A model generated the notes under the pieces. The model was given only the letters and a program-made list of their open reading frames with translations, was not told the DNA's origin and did not search any database. From Molossus alvarezi (taxonomy: Eukaryota > Chordata > Mammalia > Chiroptera > Molossidae), in assembly GCA_037176705.1 (NCBI GenBank), contig JBAWUJ010000061.1, positions 496,001 to 560,000 of the forward strand: a stretch of 64,000 nucleotides of DNA, read 5' to 3'. Positions 21,656-32,569 of the stretch are shown here, one piece after another. Numbering within the stretch: the first letter of the stretch is position 1; each line of letters starts with the position of its first letter. The translations under genes and the position numbers were made by a program.

Positions 21656-23319
21656 AAAAACTTCCTGGAGAACAATGAAAATAAATACACAACAACACAA
21701 AATCTGTGGGATGCAGCAAAAGCAGTCCTGAGAGGACAGTTCATAGCACTACAGGCCTACTTCCAAAAACAGAAAACTTTCAAATTGACTATCTTACCTT
21801 AGACCTTAAAGAACTACAATGTAAAGGAAAAGAAAAATCCAGAGCAAGTAGAAGGAAATAAAGAGTAAAAGTCAGAGTGAAAATAAATGACAGAGAAACT
21901 AAAAAACAATTCAAAAGATCAATGAAACAAAGAGCTGGTTCCTTAAAAAAACTTAAACAAGATTGGTGGACCCTTAGCCCGACTCACCAGGAAACAAAGA
22001 GAAAGGAGCCAAATAAACAAAATCAGATAAAAAAGAGGAGAAGTAACAACTGACACCACAGAAAAACAAGATTGTTTTAAAATGCTATGAACAATTATAT
22101 GCCAACAAATTGGTCAATATAGGACACACTGGAAAATTTGTAGAATCATACAGTCTCCCAAAACTGAACCGGGAAGAGACAGAAAACTTGAACAGACTAG
22201 TAACAACTAAGGAAATTGAAGATGTAATCAAGAAACTCCCAGCAAACAAAAGCCTGGGCTCAGATGGGTTTACAGGGAAGTTTTATTGAACATTCAAAGA
22301 ATAATTAACACCCATTTTTCACAAACTATTCCCAAAAATTTTAAGAAGGGGCACTTTCAAATTTGATTTTGGAGGCCAGCATAATTCTAATTAAAAAAAC
22401 AGATAATGACACTGCAAAGAAAGAAATGTACAGCCTACTATAGATGCCAAAATCCTTAACAAAATATTAGGAAATTGAATCCAGCAATACCATAAAAGAA
22501 GTTATAAACCTTGACCAAGTCAGATACATCCCAGAGATGCATGGCTGGTACAATATTTGCAAATCAATAAATGTGGTACATCATACAAACAAAATGACAG
22601 ATAAATTCATATGATCATATCAATAAATACTGAAAAGTCTTTTGACAGAATTTAGCACTCATTTCTGATAAAAACACTTAGCTATGTAGGAATAGAAAGA
22701 TCATATCTCAACATATATAAAAAAACCTACAGACAATTTTATACTCAATGGGCAAATACTAAAAGCATTATCCTTAATAACAGGGTCAAGACAGGAATGG
22801 CCACTCTTGCAACTTTTATTTAACATAGTGCTGGAAGTCTGAGTCAAAGCAATTAAACAAGAAGAAAAAATAAAAGAGATCTGGATTAGAAAGGAGGAAG
22901 TGAAACTGGATTACAGTACCAGATACAAGTTATACTACAAAGTCATTGTAATCAAAACAGCCTGCTACTGGCACAAGAATAGGCATGTAGATAAATGAAA
23001 CAGAACAGAGAACCCAGAAATTGAACCAAGACAGTATGCTCAATTAATATTTGAAAAAGGTCGCTAGAGCACACAATGAGTAAAGACAGCCTATTTAATC
23101 AATGGTGTTTGGAAAATTGGACACCTACATGCAAAAAATAAAAAAAAAATAAATAAATAAACTTAGACCAACTTACACCATACACAAAACTAAAGTTAAA
23201 ATGGATAAAAGATTAAATGTGACTTGTGAATCCATAAAACTCCTAGAAGAATATGCAGGCAGCAAAATCTCAAACATCACAGGCAGCAGAATTTTTACCA
23301 ATATATCGCCTAGGGCAAG

Positions 23320-23393
23320 AGAAACAAACAAACAAACAAACAAACAAGCAAATAAATAAATAAATAAATAAATAAATAAACAAACAATCAAAC
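23320..23393 (+). repeat. (AAAC)n(AAAT)n microsatellite in L1
   Basis: About seven ACAA units followed by nine AAAT units, inside L1 ORF2 where the lysine/glutamate-rich AAAGGAGAAAATG segment normally lies. The right arm has a much shorter version (about 43600-43630). Confidence 0.9.
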
Positions 23394-23885
23394 ACATGGG
23401 ACTAGAACAAACTAAACACCTTCTATATAGCAAAAGACACAAGCACCAAAATGAAAAGGCAACCCACTCTATGGGAGAGCATAATTGCCAATGATGCATC
23501 ACATAAGGGACTAAATTCCAAAATATATACAGTGCTCATACAACTCAACAAAAGGAAGACAAACAATTCAAATAAAAACGGGCAGAGGACCTATATAGAC
23601 ACCTCTCCAAACAGGACACACATTTGGCCAAGAGACATATAAAAAATGCTCAATGTTACTAATCAGTTGAAAGATGCAACTTCAGAGGAGAGGAGTGAAG
23701 GGGGAGATACGAGATAAACCAAAGAACACATATGCATGTATGCATAACCAACAGACATAAACAACAGTGCTTGTGAAGGGGCAGGATAGATAGGAGGGAG
23801 TCTGGGGGAAAAGGAGAAACATCTGTAACAGAAAAATGAATAAATTCATTAAAATACATAATAAATAAATAAATAATAAAATTTG

Positions 23886-24137
23886 TTAAAAAAACAAAAG
23901 TGGCAGATAGATAAAATGATATCGGAAATATTTGTAATAATTATTAAAACTAGGTAATGAATATTTTAACCTTTACTAGACTATTTTATAGACTTTTTTT
24001 AACATGTGTGCATTTTTCCTTTTTATTGAAAATTTTTTATAAAATTGTTTTCTGCATCAAGTATTAGATTATCCTGAAATATTAGGCAGATAACAAGAGT
24101 CAGAATAAATACTTGGTTTTTGTTTTATTTTTAAAAA
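23886..24137. other. AT-rich unique spacer
   Basis: No ORF and no recognisable interspersed repeat. Separates copy vii-A from the next L1 fragment. I see nothing functional in it. Confidence 0.6.
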
Positions 24138-24888
24138 ATATTATGAGGTATTAATTTACACCTGCCAGAATGGCTGCCATCAACAAATCATCAAACAACA
24201 AGTGCTGAGGAGGGTGTGGAGAAAAAGGGAACCTAGTACAGTGCTGGTAGGAATGCAGACTGATGCAGCCACTATGAAAAACAACATGGTACTTTCTCAA
24301 AAAAGTAAAAATTGAACTGCCATTTTACCCAGCAATCCCTCTTCTAGGAATATATTTTAAGAATCCTGAAACACCAATCACAAAGAATATATGTACCCCT
24401 ATGTTCATAGCAGCACTATTTATAATAGCTAAGTTCTGGACAAAGCTCAAGTGTCCACCAGTAGATGAATGAATAAAAAAGCTTAGGTATATACTTACAA
24501 TAGAATACTATAAAGCTGTAAGAAAAAAAGATCTCTCATCCTTTGAGACAACATGTACAAACTTGAAGAGTATTATTCTAAACAAAATAAACCAATCAAA
24601 GAAAGATAAATGCCACATGATCTCACTTACTTGTGGAATATAATGTTCAAAATAAGTAGATGAACAAAATAGACACAGAGACATAGAATTATGGTTCAAA
24701 GTGACAAATGTCCGAAGCGAGGAATGGGGAGGAGAAAAATGATAAACTAAAGAACTTATATGCATATATGCATAACTAAAGGACATAAACAACAATGCAG
24801 TGAAGAGCTGTGAGGATTGTAAGGAGTATGTCAGTGGAGTGGAAAATAAACATTTGTAAGAAAAGTAAATTCATTAATAAAAAAGTCA
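24138..24888 (+). mobile_element. LINE-1 3' end fragment
   Basis: 5'-truncated L1 beginning near the ORF2 [14 protein letters not shown] segment (ATGAGGTATTAATTTACACC), through the Cys motif, the end of ORF2 ([15 protein letters not shown]) and the 3'UTR with TATGCATATATGCATAAC, to an A-rich tail. Confidence 0.88.
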
Positions 24889-24892
24889 ATTA

Positions 24893-26133
24893 CAATGGTG
24901 TTGGGAAAATTGGACAGCTACATGCAAAATAATAAAACTAAACCATCAACTTACATCATAACCAAGAATAAACTCAAAGTAAATAAAAGACGTAAATGTA
25001 ACCCCTGTATCCATACAAATTTTAGAAAAAAATGCAGGCAGTAAAATTTTGGACATCATATGCAGCAGAGTTTTCACTGATATATCACCTAAGGCAACAG
25101 AAAAAAAAAGTAAGAAATGAACACATGGGACTACATGAAACTAAAAAGCTTCTGCACAGCAAAAGATACAACCACCAAAATGGAAAAGCAACCCACTGTA
25201 TGCAAGAGCAAAATATGTAGAGTACACATACAACTCAACAAAAGGAAGACAAAGAACCCAAGTAAAAAATGGGCAGAGGAACTAAATAGACACCTCTCCA
25301 AACAGGACATACAAATGGCTAAGAGACATATGAAGAAATGCTCAACAGCACTAATCATCAGAGAGATGCAAATTAAAACAACTATGAGGTATCACCTCGC
25401 ATGGATCAGAATGGCTGCCATCCACAAATCCTCAAACAATAAGTGTTGGCGAGGGTCTGGAGAAAAGGGTAATCTAGTACAGTGCTGGTGAAAGTGCAGA
25501 CTGGTTCAGCCACTACAAAGAACAATATGGTGATGTCACAAAAAATTGAAAATTAAATTGCCATTTGATCCAGTGATCCCTCTTCTAAGAATATACGCCA
25601 AGAAGCCTGAAAAATCAATCAGAAAGAATATATGTACCCCATGTCCATAGCACCACTATTTACAATAGCTAAGATCTGGAAACAGCCAAAGTGTCCATCA
25701 GTAGATGAATAAAAAAGCAGTGGTACATATACACAATGGAGTACTATGCAGCTATAAGAAAGAAAGATCTCTTACCTTGGAGATTACATAGAGGGACCTG
25801 GAAAGTATTATCCTAAGTGAAAAAAGCCAAGCAGAGAAAGACAAATATCACATGATCTTACTTATTTATGGAATATAATGAACATAACAGTCTGAGGAAT
25901 TGGATAGAGCCAAAGACATGGAAGTGGGGTACAGACTGACAACCCTCAGAAGAAGGGATGGTGGGGGGAGGGAAGAGATAAACCACAGAACTTATATGCA
26001 TGTATGCAAAACCGATGGACACAGATGACAAAGCCGGTTATTGGGTCAAGGGGATAGGAAGGAGGGTGTCAGTGGGGAAAAAAAAGGAGAAACATCTATA
26101 ACAAAAATAAATTAATAAAAATTGATAAAAAAA
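24893..26133 (+). mobile_element. LINE-1 3' end, 1.24 kb, 5'-truncated
   Basis: Begins with TGGTGTTGGGAAAATTGGAC (ORF2 WCWENW region) and runs through the C-terminal ORF2 and 3'UTR to a tail at about 26133. The frame 25117-25491 (124 residues, [19 protein letters not shown] start) is an uninterrupted C-terminal stretch ending in the Cys motif region ([15 protein letters not shown], in which one Cys and the His are replaced). Remnant only. Confidence 0.9.
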
Positions 26134-26455
26134 TGTATAGGATGAAAATAAATGGAAAGGGCAATAAGGTCAAACAGAGCAGAGAGAACAGTTAAGTAAT
26201 CAGAAAAGGTGAAGTATATGTTAGAACCTTCATCACACTCTATCCCGTTTTACACTTCATAGCTTTTGTCACCACTAGATATGACTTTAGTTAACTGCCT
26301 GTTTCTCCCCCACTGGAATGCCAGCTCTATTTGAGCGGGTATTTTTCTCTGTTTTGTTCTCTGTTACATCTTCAAAACCTGGTATATAGTCAGCAGTCAT
26401 TTTTGTTCAATGAGTGAATAAACCAGATTTCTCAAGAGTTAGGAAAACAGATTCT
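26134..26455. other. Unique sequence with an ancient LINE-2-like 3' end
   Basis: No ORF. The segment 26297-26430 (TTTCTCCCCCACTGGAATGCCAGCTC ... TTCAATGAGTGAATAA; shown in part) has the order of words typical of a LINE-2 3' end: 'ctccccactagaatg', 'agctc', 'ttttgttc', 'aatgagtgaataa'. Diverged, so the assignment is by pattern only. This spacer has no counterpart before 5062, marking the left edge of the right duplication arm. Confidence 0.55.
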
Positions 26456-27279
26456 AAAATGGTGGCAGAGAGAACGGAAACTACACAGACCATTTCCCAG
26501 GACAAACTGGAAGTATAACAAAAATAAAAACAAATCATCTGGAAAATACAACAGAAAAGCAGCTTGAAGGATCACATAACCAGAAAAACTGACTCAATTC
26601 TGGTATGCTTGCAGAGATGTGAGAGAAGGGCTGGGAGCCCAAAAATGGCAGCGGCCTTAGCTGGGAGCAGTGGCCTTATTTGGGAGCAGCACCCTCAGGT
26701 TAATCTCCCAAGTACCTCCACAACCCAGAGCCAAGACAGAGGCTAAAAGATCCACAGCCACTTAACTTGGGCTCTGACAGAAAAAGGGCAAGTGGCCTGA
26801 AACAGTGTGAAGACCCTTGGGATTGGGAGGATGCTCAGAGCTTTTGCTGTGTTGCAGCCCCACAGGACTGTGGTCATCTTACTCCTTCCCAGGGCCCTGG
26901 GGATATGCGGTGGTCCCTCCCTTGGAGATTCAACCTCACAAGATGGCCATTGAAATGCTAATTGAGGCTCATTAACAACCTGCATCTGCCCAACCCTCTG
27001 GAAATCCTCTTACACTGAGCACATGAGGGAGTTTGTCATTCAACTCAGAAACCAAGGTTCTTCAGGTGAGCACTACAAATAGCCTCCTGGGAAAAAGTTA
27101 GAGGATAACTGCCATTCCCTGGGCTAGCAACTCTAACCAGAAATGTTAAGTCTTAACAGTGGTGTTTAAAGTGGGTCCACATTTCTCGTCCAAACCCAGG
27201 AGAGGTAGCCACAAAGAGCAGAACACCAACACCCACAGTGAAAATTTGGCAGACTCCAAAGCCCACTGTGATAGCCAAA

Positions 27280-28160
27280 ATGGTGAAACACAGAAACAAA
27301 AGCCAAATGAAAGAACACTGAACTCAACTGCAGATGAGATAAATAAGGTGCAGTTAAGCAAGTTAACAGAACTAGAACTCAGAGCCATGACCTTGAGGAA
27401 GCCCAACAGCATGTGTAAAGACATGAGGACCATGAGTTAAGACATAGAAATGTTGAAAACCAACCAGTTGAAAATTAAAAACCACCAAGAATAAATGAAG
27501 AATGACATATCAGAAATAAAAAACACATTGGAAAGTCTAAATAGCAGAGTAGAGAAGGCTGAGGACCGGATCAGAGAATTAGAAGATAGGGTAGAAAAAA
27601 TCAACCAATCAGAAAACCAAAATAAATAAACAAATAACAGAAAAACAGCTTAAGAGAATAGTGGAACAACTGGAACTGTAATAACATTCACATCATAGGA
27701 GTCCCCAAAGAAGAAGAAAATGAGCAAGGGTTAAAGAATATATTAGAAGAAATGGTGCCAGAAAACTTCCCTAATTTGTGAAGGAAGAAGGCATTCAAGT
27801 TCAAGACAGAGAGCCCCAAGTAAGAAAAATGCAAACAGGCCCACACCAAGACACATAGTAATTAAACTGCCAAAAATTAAAGACAGAGAGAATTCTAAAA
27901 GCAACAAGAGAGAAGCAACAGGTTACCTGCAAAGGAAACCCCATAAGGCACTCAGCTGACTTCTCAACAAAAACACTACAGGCCAGAAGGGAATGGCATG
28001 AGGTAATCAAGGTCATGAAAAACAAGGATCTGAATCCAACACTACTCTACTCAGCAAGGCTATTATTCAAAATAGAAGGTCAAATAAAGAGCTTCCCAGA
28101 CAAAAAAAAAGGCTAAGGGAATACATTACCACCAAACCAGCACTGCAAGAAATGTTAAAT
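27280..28160 (+). pseudogene. ORF1: L1 ORF1 remnant (copy B3)
   Basis: MVKHRNKSQMKEH then a stop; the parallel frame 27159-27440 reads the coiled-coil start. The C-terminal RNA-binding part is recognisable (ACACCAAGACACATAGTAAT, TAC segment of TLQARREW as AAACACTACAGGCCAGAAGG) with stops. Same architecture as 6291-7140. Confidence 0.83.
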
Positions 28161-30242
28161 GACTGCTGTAATTCGCAGGAGAAAAAGGAAAAAAAAAAAA
28201 AAAAAACTACACTAAACAAAAATAACAATAAATAAGTGCATATCGATAACCACCTTAAATGTAAAGGGATTAAATGCTCCCATAAAAAGACACAGAGTAG
28301 CTGATTGGATCACAAAGCATGACTCATCTATATGTTGTTTACAAGAGACCCATCCTGCAACAAAAGACTCACATAGCTTGAAAGTGAAGGGATGGAAAAA
28401 AAAAATCTTCCAAGGAAATGGAAAGGAAAAAAAAGCTGGGTAGCAATCCTCATATCTGATCAGGTAGATTTCAAAATGAAGGCCATATCTAGAGACAAAA
28501 AAAGGCCAATACATAATATTAAAAGGATCTATCCAACATGAAGATATAACCTTGATAAACATATATGCACCCAATATAGCAGCACCAACATATATTAAAA
28601 ATCTTCTGGAGGACTTCAAAGGAGAAATCGATAGCAATACAATCATTGGAGGGGTCTTCAACACCCCGCTGACATCACTGGACAGATCCTCTAGACAAAA
28701 AATTAACAAGGAAACAGAGACTGTAAATTAAGCACTACGCCAAATGGATTTAATAGATATCTACAGAGAATTACACCCCAATCCTACAGAATTCACATTC
28801 TTCTCAAGTACACAAAGAAGATTGTAAAAGATAGAACACATGATAGGACACAAACTAAGTCTCTACAAATTCAAAAAGACTGAAATTATATCAAGTATCT
28901 TCTCAGATCACACTGGCATGAAACTAGACATCAACTGCAATAAGAACATGCAAAGACATTTGAACACATGGAAGCTAAATAGCATGTTATTAAACAATGA
29001 ATGGTTACTGAGGAGATCAAGGAAGAAATTAAAAACTTCCTGGAAACCAATGAAAATGAAGACACAGCAACACAAAATCTATGGAATGTAGCAAAAGCAG
29101 TTCTGAGAGGAATTTCATAGCCCTACAGGCCTACATCAAAAAAAAAAAAAAAAAAAAAAAAAAAACAAGAAAAATCTCCAATAGACTATCTAATAATCTC
29201 ACAACTCAAAGAACAAGAGAGCAAACAAAAAGAAATCCCAAGAGCAAGTAGAAGGTAGGAAATAGTAAATATCAGAGCAGAAATAAACGACATAGAGTAC
29301 AAAAACAAAAAACAAAACAAAACAAAACAAAAAAAAACAATTGAAAGGATCAATGAAACAACGAGCTGGTTGTTCGAAAGATAAACAAGATTGATAGACC
29401 CTTAGCTAGACTCACCAAGAAACAAAGAGAGACAACCCAAATACACAAAATCAGAAATGAAAGAGGAGAATTAACAACTGACACCACAGAAATACAAAAG
29501 ATGGTTAACAACTATGATGAACAATGATATGGCAAAAATTCGACAATCTAAACAAAATGGACAAATTTCTAAAAACACAGTCTCTCAAAACTGGACCAGG
29601 AAGAGATAGAAAACTTGAACAGACCAATAAAAACAGAATAAATTGAAGATATAATCAAGACTCTCCCAGCAAACGAAAGCCCAGGCCCGAATGGCTTCAA
29701 GGGCGAGTTTCACCAAACATTCAAAGAAGAATTAAAACCCATTCTCCTCAAACTATTTCAAGAAATTCAGGAAGAAGGAAGACTTTCAAACTAGTTTTAT
29801 GAAGCCAGCATAATCCTAATTCCAAAACCAGAAAAGACACTACAAAGAAAGAAAACTACAGGCCAATATCCCTGATGACCATGGACACCAAAATCCTGAA
29901 CAAAATACTAGCTAATTAAATCCAGCAATACACCAAAAAAATTAACCCCCATTACAAAGCGAGATTCATCCCAGGGATGCAGGCTGGTTCAATATTCACA
30001 AATCAACATCATACTCTATGGGTAATAACTAAAAGTATTTTCCTTAAGAATAAGAACAAGGCAAGGATGGCCACTCTCTCCACTCTCATTTTACATAGTT
30101 TTGGAAGTCTTAGCCACAAAAATCAGACAGGAAAAATAAATAAATAAGAGGGATCCAAATTGGAAAGGAGGAAGTGAACTGTCATTATTTGCAGATGACA
30201 TGATTTATGATTCTATATGTGGAAAAGCCCAACGACTCCATT

Positions 30243-30258
30243 AAAAATTGCTAGACTT
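30243..30258 (+). repeat. Target-site duplication, left copy (VES)
   Basis: AAAAATTGCTAGACTT before the SINE; perfect repeat at 30514-30529. Confidence 0.93.
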
Positions 30259-30513
30259 GCTCTGGCCGGTTTGGCTCAGCGGTTAGAGCGCCCGCCTGCG
30301 GTCCAGAGAGACCCGAGTTCGGTTCCCGATTAGGACATGTACCTTGGTTGCAGTTTGTCCCCGGCCCTGGTTGGTCATGCGGGTGGCAGCCACTCGATGT
30401 GTCCCTTTCACATCGATGTTTCTCTCTCTCTCTCTTCCTCTCTCTCCCTCCCACTCTGTCTGTACAAAAAATGGAAAAATGTCCTCTGCTGAGGATAAAA
30501 AAAAACAAAAAAC
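30259..30513 (+). mobile_element. VES SINE, young, right arm only
   Basis: Close to the VES pattern: GGCCGGTTTGGCTCAGCGGTTAGAGCG head (A-box shown in part), B-box GAGTTCGGTTCCC, body GTCATGCGGGTGGCAGCCACTCG, CTCTCT tract, CTGCTGAGGATAAAA end. Flanked by a perfect 16-bp duplication and inserted in ORF2 of copy B3. Copy A3 at about 9212-9235 shows the uninterrupted site, so insertion came after the duplication. Confidence 0.96.
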
Positions 30514-30529
30514 AAAAATTGCTAGACTT
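30514..30529 (+). repeat. Target-site duplication, right copy (VES)
   Basis: AAAAATTGCTAGACTT, identical to 30243-30258. Confidence 0.93.
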
Positions 30530-31706
30530 AATAAATTAATTTGGAAAACTAGGAGGATACAAAATTAACGTCAAGAAATTGATGGCATTCTTATACACAA
30601 ATGATGAACTCACACAAAGAGAAACTAAGAAGACAATCCCATTTACCAATGCGGCAAAAAAATTTAACATACCTAGGAATAAACTTAACCAAAGAAATAA
30701 AGGACCTATTTGCAGAAAACTACAGCTCATTAAAAAAAAGAAATAGAGGAAGATATAAAAAAGTGGAAGCACATACCCTGTTCTTAGATTGGAAGAATTA
30801 ACATCATTAAAATGTCCATATTACCCAAAGCAATCTATAGATTCAATGCAATCCCCATCAAAATACCAATTGCATACTTCACAGAAAAAGAACAAGTATT
30901 TCAATAGTTCATATGAAATAAAAAAAGACCTTGAATAGCCACCGCAATCTTGAAAAACAAGAACAAAGTTGGAGGGATCACATTACCAGATTTCAGGTAA
31001 TACTACAAAGCCACTGTAATCAAAACACCCTGGTACTGGAACAAGAACAGGCATACAGACCAGTGGAAAAGAACAGAGAACCCAGAAATAGACCCAAGGC
31101 AATATGCTCAATAAATATTTGACAAAGTTGGCAAGAGCATACAGTGAAGTAACAACAGCCTTTTTAATAAATGGTGTTGGGAAAATTGGACAGCTACATG
31201 CAGAAAAATGAAACTAGACCATCAACTTACACCCTACACAAAAATAAACTCAAAATGGATAAAAGACTTAAAAGTGACACATGAATCTATAAAAATCCTA
31301 GAAGAAACTGTAGGCAACAAAATTTCAGACATCATACACAGCAGAATTTTCACTGATACATCAGCTAAGGCAATAGAAACAAAGGAGAAAATGAACACAT
31401 GGGACTACATCAAACTCAAAAGCTTCTGCAGAGCAAAAGATACAATCATCAAAACAAAAAGGCTACCCACTGTATGGGACAGCATAATTGAGAATAATAT
31501 ATCAGATAAAGGGTTAATTTCAAATATATATAGAGTGCACATGCAACTCAACAAAAGGAAGATAAAGAACCCAATTAAAAACTGGGCAGAGGAACTAAAT
31601 AGACACCTCTCCAAACAGGACATACAAATGGCTAACAAACATATGAAGTAATACTCAACATCATTAAACATCAGAGAAATGCACATTAAAACAAACAATT
31701 AAAAAA

Positions 31707-32001
31707 TACTACATGGAGGGACCTGGAAAGTATCATCCTAAGTGAAACAAGCCAAACAGAGAAAGACAAATTTCATATGATCTCACTGATTTGTGGAATA
31801 TAATGAACATAACAGTTTGAGGACAATCCCCTAAGGAGTGGGGAGGTGAGAGAGGGATGAACCACAGAACTTATATGCATGTATGCATGAACAGTGGACA
31901 TGGACAACAATTAGGGGAAGGGGCAGGGAGGGAAGGGGGGGGAATCAGTGGGGGAAAAAAGGAGAATCATTTGTAACAAAAATTAATCAATAAAAAAAAA
32001 A
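31707..32001 (+). mobile_element. Short LINE-1 3' end insertion, right arm only
   Basis: About 295 bp from the last ORF2 codons (ACATGGAGGGACCTGGAAAG) through the G-rich 3'UTR to an A-run. It splits AATTAAAAAA from AGAAAGACAGCC, which are contiguous in the left arm (10395-10413). A severely 5'-truncated L1 insertion after the duplication. Confidence 0.85.
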
Positions 32002-32510
32002 TAGAAAGACAGCCTAAGAGAACTGTGGGACAGCATGAAACACAATAACACACACATCATATAAGTTCCAGGAAAAAAGAAAATGATCAAGGGACAGAAA
32101 AAATATTTGAAGAAATAGTGTCAGAAAACACTCATAACTTGGTGAAGGAAAATGGCATATACCTTCAAGAAGCACAAAGAGCTTCAACTTTGAAGAATCC
32201 AAGAAGGCTCACATCAAGACACATGATAATTAAAAGGCAAAAATTAAAGAGAGAAATAGAATTTGAAACATGGCAAGAGAAGAGCAACAAATTACCTACA
32301 AAGAAAACCACATAACCTTTATCAGCTGAATGCTCAACAAAAACACTACTGGACAGAGGAGAAAGTCATGAAGCGATCAAGGTAAGAAAAAACAATGATC
32401 TGAATCTAAGACTACTCTATCCACCAAGACTGTCATTGAAAATAAAAGGTGAAATAAAGAAAGAACATCCCAGACAAAAAGGCTAATAAAATATGTTAGC
32501 AACAATCAGT
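32002..32510 (+). pseudogene. ORF1: L1 ORF1 fragment (copy iv)
   Basis: Reads LRELWDSMKHNNTHII-like, then ENTHNLVKENGIYLQEAQRAS in frame 32118-32315 and LTSRHMIIKRQKLK of the RNA-binding domain, with stops afterwards. Corresponds to 10391-10945. Confidence 0.82.
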
Positions 32511-32569
32511 TCTCTAAGATGTTAAAAGGAGTGCGGTAATAAGCAAAAGAAATAGAAAGAGAAATGTAA

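Larger units (their letters stand above)
20560..23660 (+). pseudogene. ORF2: L1 ORF2 remnant (copy vii-A)
   Basis: Endonuclease portion from about 20580 (TTLNVN-like) to 21390, then resumes after the SINE at 21672 with [21 protein letters not shown], the RT front near 22200 (NRLVTTKEIEDVIKKLP-like) and RT core fragments to 22910. At about 22912 a deletion removes the active site, joining GTGAAACTGG to the TTACAGTACCAGATACAAG region. Later frame 23451-23642 covers the thumb/C-terminal side. Stops throughout. Confidence 0.83.
20416..23885 (+). mobile_element. LINE-1 copy vii-A, 5'-truncated, with VES inside
   Basis: Starts in the ORF1 C-terminal region (AAATAGAAGGTGAAATG), includes the ORF1 end, the ORF1-ORF2 spacer, and ORF2 with its endonuclease region (so not of the endonuclease-deleted type), interrupted by a VES at 21400-21655. 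The C-terminal ORF2 is shortened: near 23670 the sequence jumps from the MKKCS region to the 3'UTR. Ends in an A-rich tail at about 23885. Paralogous to 40670-44392. Confidence 0.87.
26456..31699 (+). mobile_element. LINE-1 copy B3, full-length type (paralogue of A3)
   Basis: 5' end TGGTGGCAGAGAGAACGG, 5'UTR to 27279, ORF1 at 27280, intact ORF1-ORF2 junction region, endonuclease and RT remnants, and the same fusion to mid-ORF1 sequence (CACATTAAAACAAACAATTAAA) seen in A3 at 10382. It contains a young VES at 30259 absent from A3, and a deletion near 30008 that removes the RT segment between AATATTCACAAATCAACA and TCATACTC. Confidence 0.88.
28205..31699 (+). pseudogene. ORF2: L1 ORF2 remnant (copy B3) with endonuclease region
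   Basis: Useful as the in-window reference for a non-deleted ORF2. Order: TTLNVKGLNAP-like start (28245), the CLQETH region (about 28335), GWK (28395), the GDFNTP catalytic region present as GVFNTP (28646-28665), the SDH region (28905), an A-run of about 28 at 29138-29165, RT front (29560-29990), the RT active site with the FADDM codons intact (about 30188-30203), and the C-terminal side 31208-31651 (147 uninterrupted residues, [21 protein letters not shown] start). Frameshifts and stops elsewhere. Confidence 0.88.

Noticed and set aside
30259..30340. tRNA-gene-like A and B boxes
   Set aside because: They belong to the tRNA-derived head of a VES SINE followed by SINE body and tail; no complete cloverleaf or terminator of a tRNA gene.
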